A DNA stretch of 64,000 nucleotides from Meghimatium bilineatum (lineage: Eukaryota > Mollusca > Gastropoda > Stylommatophora > Philomycidae), in assembly GCA_034231615.1 (NCBI GenBank), contig CM067306.1:33872019-33936018 (forward strand). The letters are read 5' to 3'. Position 1 is the stretch's first letter. The number at the start of each line of letters is the position of its first letter. The notes beneath the pieces were generated by a model. That model saw only the letters and a program-made list of their open reading frames with translations, did no database searches and was not told the origin of the DNA. Shown piece after piece: positions 58,049 to 64,000 of this stretch. The position numbers and the translations under genes are program-made.

Positions 58049-58362
58049 ATTGTAACTAATATGCTCTGTGATTTTACGAATTCCGCTGAACAGTAAACTT
58101 TTGTAACAATATCCATAATAAACTAACCTTACCTTGCAATCTGTTTATAAGCATTACTCGTACTGCACGCTGACCACCATTCTGTATATTTCAATGCTAG
58201 CTACCATTAAACTTGCTTGAAGTTATTTAACCACTAGAGTTGCCATTTATGTTCTATAAACGCTATTTATCTCTTTTCCACAGAGTCGGACCATATCCTT
58301 CTCTAGATAGGTCATTGTCACTGATTTTGGCTGATCTGACTTCGTATTGGCTTGCGTTACAA
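58049..58362. other. No recognisable feature
   Basis: Nothing identified. Confidence 0.5.
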
Positions 58363-58895
58363 TGTATCATCATCAAGTGACATATTCTTTTCAGAACGTA
58401 GTCTTTCCTATGGATCTCTTGAATTCTCCGCGGACTTGAGCAAGTTGCCCTGCATCTTCCAGTGACATGCGCAGGCATTCTTGAATGTCGTTTGTCCAAC
58501 GCCGTCTTGGTCGGCCTTTGCCCCTGTTTCCTTCTATCATCCCCTCCATTAGCACTCTCTCCATGCCGTCGTGTCTCTTAATATGACCGAAAACAACTAG
58601 CTTTTTCTTTAATATAGTGTTCAGAAGCCAGCCTTCCTGGACGTTAATTGTTCGTAACACCTCCTGGTTTGTTTTCTTCGCTGTCCATGGTATTCTCAAA
58701 TCTCGTCTATAACACTTTAATTCAAATGATGTTATTCTCATAACTCTTCTATAACACTTTAATTCAAATGACGTTATTCTCATAACTCTTCTATAACACT
58801 TTAATTCAAATGATGTTATTCTCTTGGCCACTGTATATACAATGTATAATGAAAGTAATTTAAAACTCCAATTAGTCAAATCGCGACGCAACTAT
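58363..58895 (-). mobile_element. LINE family C, C-terminal copy with internal triplication
   Basis: Minus-strand open frame 58891-58391 (166 codons): VAKRITSFELKCYRR, then the block MRITSFELKCYRRV repeated, LRIPWTAKKTNQEVLRTINV, VVFGHIKRHDGMERVLMEG, GKGRPRRRWTNDIQECLRM. The end matches 23091-23280. No stops inside the frame, so it is younger or less decayed than the 23 kb copy. Confidence 0.92.
58692..58817. repeat. In-frame 42-bp triplication inside a LINE
   Basis: Units start at 58692, 58734 and 58776 (period 42, fourth start 58818). Each encodes 14 residues (ITSFELKCYRR.. block) on the minus strand, so the frame is preserved. Confidence 0.96.
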
Positions 58896-59775
58896 TATCT
58901 GGAGGATGATGTAGACGGATTCTACACGGAACAATTCTCTATCCATCGTACGGATTTACATACAAATAAGTCAAAGATCCGCACATGCTTGAAAGATGTT
59001 CTTATTACAGTAAACACATGTTTTTTTTAAAAAACAACCAGTAAGACTCACGATTTCCTTACACGAATTACAAAGTGCATTGCCCATCTTCTGGATTCAG
59101 TTTCCAAACTAAAATGTAATTAATATTATCCTTTTTAAAGCATTTTTTTTATAAACTTTGTGAGGAAATTCTTCCCACGTGATGTTAGGGTGTTTCCCTA
59201 GTTCGGGCGCTCAAATTTCAAATTGAGAAACCGGTTACCGGTTACTATTTCTAATTATGTGTCGTGTCTTTCGTCAGTCCTGCTGGATCATTTGAAATTA
59301 GCCTTCTTAAACTGACGCATTTGTCAGTCAATGTCAATCACAAGGCAACACACAAAAATCATCACAGATAATTTTATATGGGTTTTGTAGTATTTGGTTA
59401 GCTGATTTCAAATCTGTCTTTAGTTTTTTTCTACCACGTAACATTTTTTTGTAATAGCTAATTATAATATCTTTCAACAATGGTTATGACCACAAATCGA
59501 GTACAATGTTTTATTTAGATTGGTATCGATACTTTATTACTGGCTGTTACAATTTTGTTCAAGTTCGGGTCACGTGAATTAGTATCGATGCTACCATTTT
59601 TGTGTATTCGATAGGATAGTAAATCCATTTATACACGTGTGGTGTTTGCTTAAAGTAATTACGACAAGTATATTATGAGATTTCGTTGTTTTGTACTTTC
59701 TTTTATTTTAAAGGTTGCAAAAACCTTGCATTTGTGTACTTGATAACTTATTTTGTGTACTTATTAACTTATTAT
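58896..59775. other. No gene recognised
   Basis: AT-rich; 59290-59345 weakly resembles a MITE arm (CCTTCTTAAACTGACGCATT). Nothing else supported. Confidence 0.5.
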
Positions 59776-60629
59776 CATGCCAATGGAAATTTAAAACCAA
59801 GCATACCAGTTGCACATTCTGTTTATCTGAAAGAATCTTATTACAACATGAACAGTTTGCTTGAAGTTATCGGAACATCTGTGGTGATCTAAAGGTCATT
59901 GGCATGTTGATGGGCATGCAAGGAGGATTCACTAAATACTGCTGTTTCCTATGCCTATGGGATAGTCGAGCAACAGCGGAACATTATGTCAAACGTGTCT
60001 GGGAGCCCAGGCATATCTATACGCCAGGAGCAAGCAGTGTCCAAAATATGCCCCTTGTTGATCCACAGAAAATATTTCTGCCACCTCTCCATATTAAGCT
60101 AGGACTGATGAAAACCCTTGTGAAGACCATGGGTAAGACAAACTCAGAAGGTTTTCAGTACCTTGTTAATAAATTCCCAAACATCACTGCTGCAAAAATG
60201 AAGGAAGGGATATTTATAGGTCCACAAATCAGATCTGTTTTACAAGATGAAGGTTTCAAACAGTCTCTGTCAGGAGCTGAGCTAGAAGCCTGGGAGGCAT
60301 TCAAGTGGATCTGTGAAAACTTTCTTGGTAATCATAAGTCCCCTACGTACAGGGAAGGAGTTCAGCGTCTAATAGATTCTTACCAGAACCTTGGCTGTCG
60401 CATGTCATTAAAAGTGCACTTCTTGCACTCCCATGTAGATTTCTTCCCAGAAAATCTTGGTATGGTGAGTGAAGAGCAAGGAGAACGTTTTCACCAGGAC
60501 ATTCAGTTAATGGAGCGCCGTTATCAAGGTTTGTGGAATGAGAGTATGATGGCTGACTTCTGCTGGATGCTATTCCGTGATAATCCAGGCGAAGAATATA
60601 ACAGAAAATCAAATTCCAAGCATTTTTGA
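59776..60629 (+). pseudogene. Transposase-like protein of a multicopy invertebrate family, frameshifted and 5'-truncated
   Basis: The best protein in the window. An open frame (59904-60629, 241 codons including a natural-looking stop) continues upstream in frame to 59865 (NICGDLKVIGMLMGMQGGF). Before that, another frame gives NGNLKPSIPVAHSVYLKESY then NMNSLLEVI, ending at a taa at 59890. Key blocks: FTKYCCFLCLWDSR (C-x2-C), LPPLHIKLGLMKTLVK, GPQIRSVL, FLHSHVDFFPENLGMVSEEQ, GERFHQDIQLMERRYQG. From memory this family is multicopy in cnidarians, arthropods and molluscs, consistent with a DNA-transposon origin. Its N-terminal half is missing and no terminal repeats were seen. Confidence 0.75.
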
Positions 60630-60984
60630 AGAAACATTCTACATATCTATGCTGTGATGTGAGTATATTTGATTTAGTCTAGAAGATGTGAATCATTTGC
60701 TTAATTGATGTTTGCGATTCTCGAAAAAATACAGCCAAGTTCAGTGAAAACTAACATCACTCATAACTTGACGTGATAGAAAACAACTGATACCAGATCT
60801 GAAATCAGCGCCAAAAAATCCTTTAGAAAAGTGTATTTTGGTTTCAGATGATTAAAAAAAGTTGTATTTTGTTGCCTTGTGTTATCAATGTAATACATGG
60901 ACACTAATTAAATAATAAGAGAAAAAAATGACTACGTGTGAAATGAGTTGTCTAAGAAAGGCAGCAAACGGAACAAGAAAAGAT
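60630..60984. other. No recognisable feature
   Basis: AT-rich sequence downstream of the transposase-like frame; it may include its 3' untranslated end, but no terminal inverted repeat was seen. Confidence 0.45.
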
Positions 60985-61290
60985 CATTTGATGAATGAAA
61001 GGTTTACAAGAACTGTTGAAACAAACATCTGTGGTCAAATATATTGAAAAACAGAGACTAAATTGGTTCGGCCATGAGAATGAACCCTTATTGGCCAGCG
61101 ACAATAGCATACAACATGAAAATGGAAACAGCAAGATGCAGAGAAAGACTAAAAAATGTGGATTGAAAGAGTTACCAAAATTCTGAGACATCACAATATT
61201 ACTGCATATCAAGGGATCAAACGCGCCATGGGCCGAAAACCGATTGTCATTCAATCATGTGACGCCTTACAGCACAACCAGAGAAAAAGG
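60985..61290 (+). mobile_element. LINE family D-like C-terminal fragment
   Basis: VVKYIEKQRLNWFGH, then in shifted frames KMQRKTKKMWIERVTKI and ITAYQGIKRAMGRKPIV. Parallels 46420-46570 (minus) and the IKNQQIKWFAH block at 24.9 kb. Confidence 0.8.
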
Positions 61291-61315
61291 CTACAGATAG
61301 ACAGAACGTGAAGCG

Positions 61316-61425
61316 TCAAACTTTCCCCGTGATTTTCATTGGTCACGGTGTGTACTTTGTGTCGACAGCCAATGAAAATCACTGGAAAAGCCAAATGTGT
61401 TACATTATAAGGATGATTCCCAAGG
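61316..61425. mobile_element. Compact fold-back MITE
   Basis: Arms near 61316-61342 and 61368-61395 (GTGATTTTCATTGG and CCAATGAAAATCAC with similar flanks) around a 26-base loop. The right end continues to GTTACATTATAAGG, matching the outer arm of the split MITE at 46901-47325. No coding capacity. Confidence 0.75.
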
Positions 61426-61509
61426 GGCCAGCAGATCTTCTGTAGGTCTTTGTCACACATGAGCAGACAAGTGTGTATCAGTGAGACATACAGTGTTTAT
61501 TTTTTCATC

Positions 61510-61665
61510 AGCGTTCATTCTCAAACTCCCGTTGCATCTCTCATGTAGCAAAACACTGGTCCTACTAAATTTTCAGCAGGAGGTAGTCCAGAGAATGGAC
61601 ATGCATTATTCCACCTTTTTATTTTATTTAATGTCTCGACACATCCGTCTTCGACGAAATACATT
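61510..61665 (-). mobile_element. S1 retroposon
   Basis: Minus strand starts GTCGAAGACGGATGTGTCGA, contains CATGTCCATTCTCTGGAC and ends GGGAGTTTGAGAATGAACGC. The GAA tail is reduced to GATGAAAA. Confidence 0.88.
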
Positions 61666-61747
61666 TGTTTGAACACATGTTCAACATGGATGTGTATGAA
61701 TGTGTTAGTTTTGGTTAGTGTGTTTCTTTCGTGCCACAAGTGACACA

Positions 61748-61920
61748 TAAGGAAGAGATTTTGATTCTCCGTGTGTTGCGGTCCGCTTCCTGCACAGACG
61801 GAACATAAGCAGAGGTTTTGGCTCTCCAAGTATTGCGGTCCGCTGCCTGCACAAGCAGCATATATAGCAGAGATTTGGATTCTCTATGTGTTGCGATCCG
61901 CTGCCTATAAATTTAGTTCT
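61748..61920. repeat. Tandem array, 57-58-bp unit, 3 copies
   Basis: Shared TTGCGGTCCGCTGCCTGCAC and AGAGATTTTGATTCTC segments; copies start near 61776, 61833 and 61891. Confidence 0.88.
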
Positions 61921-62479
61921 TGTATTGTCGTGCAGCCCATATTTTCTCGTTCCTTAAGTATGGTGTTTTTTAGAGTAACGTTTGGTCTTTCCTTTTTCCC
62001 TTTTCCCTCGGTGTCCACATGAGTGCTTGTTGGTTAAATCTAGTTTCATTTTGTCTTTGGACGTATCATAGGACTAAATATTTATGCACTATTATTTCTA
62101 AATATTTATGCACCATTCGGTGCACAGTTTTACTACAGTCTCCTGACGACTCTATGTTTGCTAAACAAATCTAGTATATCCACTTGGGACTAACTTCTAC
62201 TGTCGAAAAGTACGTACTTCACCATAAGAGGTGTTGTATATGTATTTATTTAAATGTAACTGTGGCAGTTTTCGAGGAAGCGGTAAGCTAAGATTTGGAC
62301 ATTGGTCTATTACGTTTATCTCCTAGGGGGTGTACGTGTCCTATGTGTTTGCTTCGTGTAATTAGACGGTCTACTTTCCTATGAAGCTGTTCTAATTTCT
62401 GAGACTGCATCTATCATATACATTGAATATAACTGTAGTATGTGAAATTTAAATTGAAAAACATGATTACATCGTATAT
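61921..62479. other. No recognisable feature
   Basis: Nothing identified. Confidence 0.5.
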
Positions 62480-62818
62480 GTAATATGACATATGTTATAT
62501 GACACATTGATTTGTTGAGGAGGTGAAGTTATATGACGCATTGATTTGTTGAGGAGGTGAAGTTATATAACGCATTGATGTGTTGAGGAGGTGAAGTTAT
62601 ATAACGCATTGATTTGTTGAGGAGGTGAAGTTATATGACGCATTGATTTGTTGAGGAGGTGAAGTTATATAACGCATTGATTTGTTGAGGAGGTGAAGTT
62701 ATATAACGCATTGATTTGTTGAGGAGGTGAAGTTATATAACGCATTGATTTGTTGAGGAGTTGAAGTTATATAACGCATTGATTTGTTGAAGAGTTGAAG
62801 TTATATAACGCATTGACA
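62480..62818. repeat. Tandem array, 34-bp unit, about 10 copies
   Basis: Theme GATTTGTTGAGGAGGTGAAG plus TTATATAACGCATT; first units read TATGACGCA. Confidence 0.98.
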
Positions 62819-63012
62819 TATTTCAGTACTTGTGAACTGTGTTCATATTATATAAGGTCGTAGGTCAACCTTACGCAGACTTCTGGCACTGGCTATAACG
62901 GTGTTGAATTCGATTCATCAGCCGAATCATTCAAATAAATTATTTTCTAAGTGTCTATTGACTGTAAATTTCAGCGATCAATTGTTTTCACCTATTGGAG
63001 AATACTGATGAT
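62819..63012. other. Short unidentified spacer
   Basis: Unique-looking sequence between two arrays. Confidence 0.5.
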
Positions 63013-64000
63013 CTTATAGAAGTTGAAATAAGATCTAATTTCAATAGAAGTTGAAATAAGATCTAATTTCAATAGAAGATGAAATAAGATCTAATTTCAA
63101 TAGTTGAAATAAGAACTAATTTCAATAGAAGTTGAAATAAGATCTAATTTCAATAGTAGTTGAAATAAGATCTAATTTCAATAGAAGTTGAAATCAGATC
63201 TAATTTCAATAGTTGAAATAAGAACTTATTTCAATAGAAGTTGAAATAAGATCTAATTTCAATAGAAGTTGAAATAAGATCTAAATTCAATAGTAGTTGA
63301 AATAAAATCTAATTTCAATAGTTGAAATAAGAACTTATTTCAATAGAAGTTGAAATAAGATCTAATTGCAATAGAAGTTGAAATAAGATCTAATTTCAAT
63401 AGAAGTTGAAGATCTAATTTCAATAGAAGTTGAAATAAGATCTAATTTCAATAGTAGTTGAAATAAGATCCAATTTCAATAGAAGATGAAATAAGATCTA
63501 ATTTCAATAGTTGAAATAAGAACTAATTTCAATAGAAGTTGAAGTAAGATCTAATTTCAATAGTTGAAATAAGATCTAATTTCAATAGAAGTTGAAATAA
63601 GATCTAATTTCAATAGTTGAAATAAGAACTAATTTCAATAGAAGTTGAAATAAGATCTAATTTCAATAGAAGTTGAAATATCTAATTTCAATAGTTGAAA
63701 TAAGAACTAATTTCAATAGAAGTTGAAATAAGATCTAATTTCAATAGTAGTTGAAATAAGATCTAATTTAAATAGAAGTTGAAATAAGATCTAATTTCAA
63801 TAGAAGTTGAAATAAGATCTAATTTCAATAGTTGAAATAAGAACTTATTTCAATAGAAGTTTAAATAAGATATAATTTCAATAGAAGTTGAAATAAGATC
63901 TAATTTCAATAGTAGTTGAAATAAGATCTAATTTCAATAATTGAAATAAGACCTTATTTCAATAGAAGTTGAAATAAGATCTAATTTCAATAGAAGTTGA
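63013..64000. repeat. Tandem array, 25/28-bp units, at least 36 copies, cut by window edge
   Basis: Theme TTGAAATAAGATCTAATTTC plus AATAGAAG. Long units (28 bp) alternate irregularly with short ones (25 bp, lacking the AAG after AATAG and usually reading AAGAACTAATTTC). Each unit is an imperfect palindrome centred on AGATCT. Confidence 0.98.

Overview
This window looks like AT-rich nuclear DNA from an animal, with no bacterial or viral gene organisation. I found no intact host protein gene, no rRNA gene and no credible tRNA gene. The evidence for a metazoan is the mixture of non-LTR retrotransposon (LINE) 3' ends, tRNA-related SINEs, a Tc1/mariner transposase remnant, long (CA)n, (TA)n and (GA)n tracts and many minisatellites. 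An invertebrate, possibly a mollusc, fits best, but that is inference; one database search would settle it. A 100-base run of N (6863-6962) is an assembly gap.

Two kinds of sequence dominate. The first is tandem arrays: about 45 arrays with units from 2 to 98 bp. By hand tally they cover roughly a quarter of the window; the largest are at 7.4-8.0, 28.6-31.0, 41.2-41.9, 48.4-52.4, 54.2-55.2, 55.9-58.0 and 63.0-64.0 kb (running off the right edge). Most long open frames in the window are these arrays read as protein and are not genes. The second is a graveyard of 5'-truncated LINEs. I grouped them by their C-terminal protein motifs into working families A-H: A (tail of GAT repeats), B (tail of ACTG repeats), C and D (reverse-transcriptase thumb and C-terminus), E (DNIK..W..DRNRW end), F (ends in a C2H2 zinc finger), G (carries RNase H, tail of GAA repeats) and H. 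Almost all keep only the 3' end; the longest are the family C copy at 23.1-24.4 kb, with recognisable polymerase motifs, and the RNase H copy at 16.4-17.3 kb.

Short retroposons are also present. A 150-290 bp family, called S1 here, has eight copies; two are bounded by target-site duplications (11 bp at 12933-13105, 8 bp at 19744-19921). S1 ends in the same GAA-repeat tail as the RNase H LINE, which suggests a SINE/LINE partnership. A tRNA-derived SINE with clear A and B boxes lies at 9665-9965. DNA transposons are represented by a Tc1/mariner remnant (50990-51405), a fold-back MITE with a nested SINE (46901-47325), a second MITE (61316-61425), and a 240-codon open frame (59904-60629) of a multicopy invertebrate family that looks transposase-derived and carries one frameshift.

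The most notable pattern is that the repeat classes feed each other. Three minisatellites are built from LINE coding sequence (29850-30420, 23480-23670, 58692-58817) and one interrupts a transposase motif (51070-51126). In return, LINEs have inserted into existing arrays or SINEs (13187-13376, 14441-15302, 21985-22743, 44412-44655).
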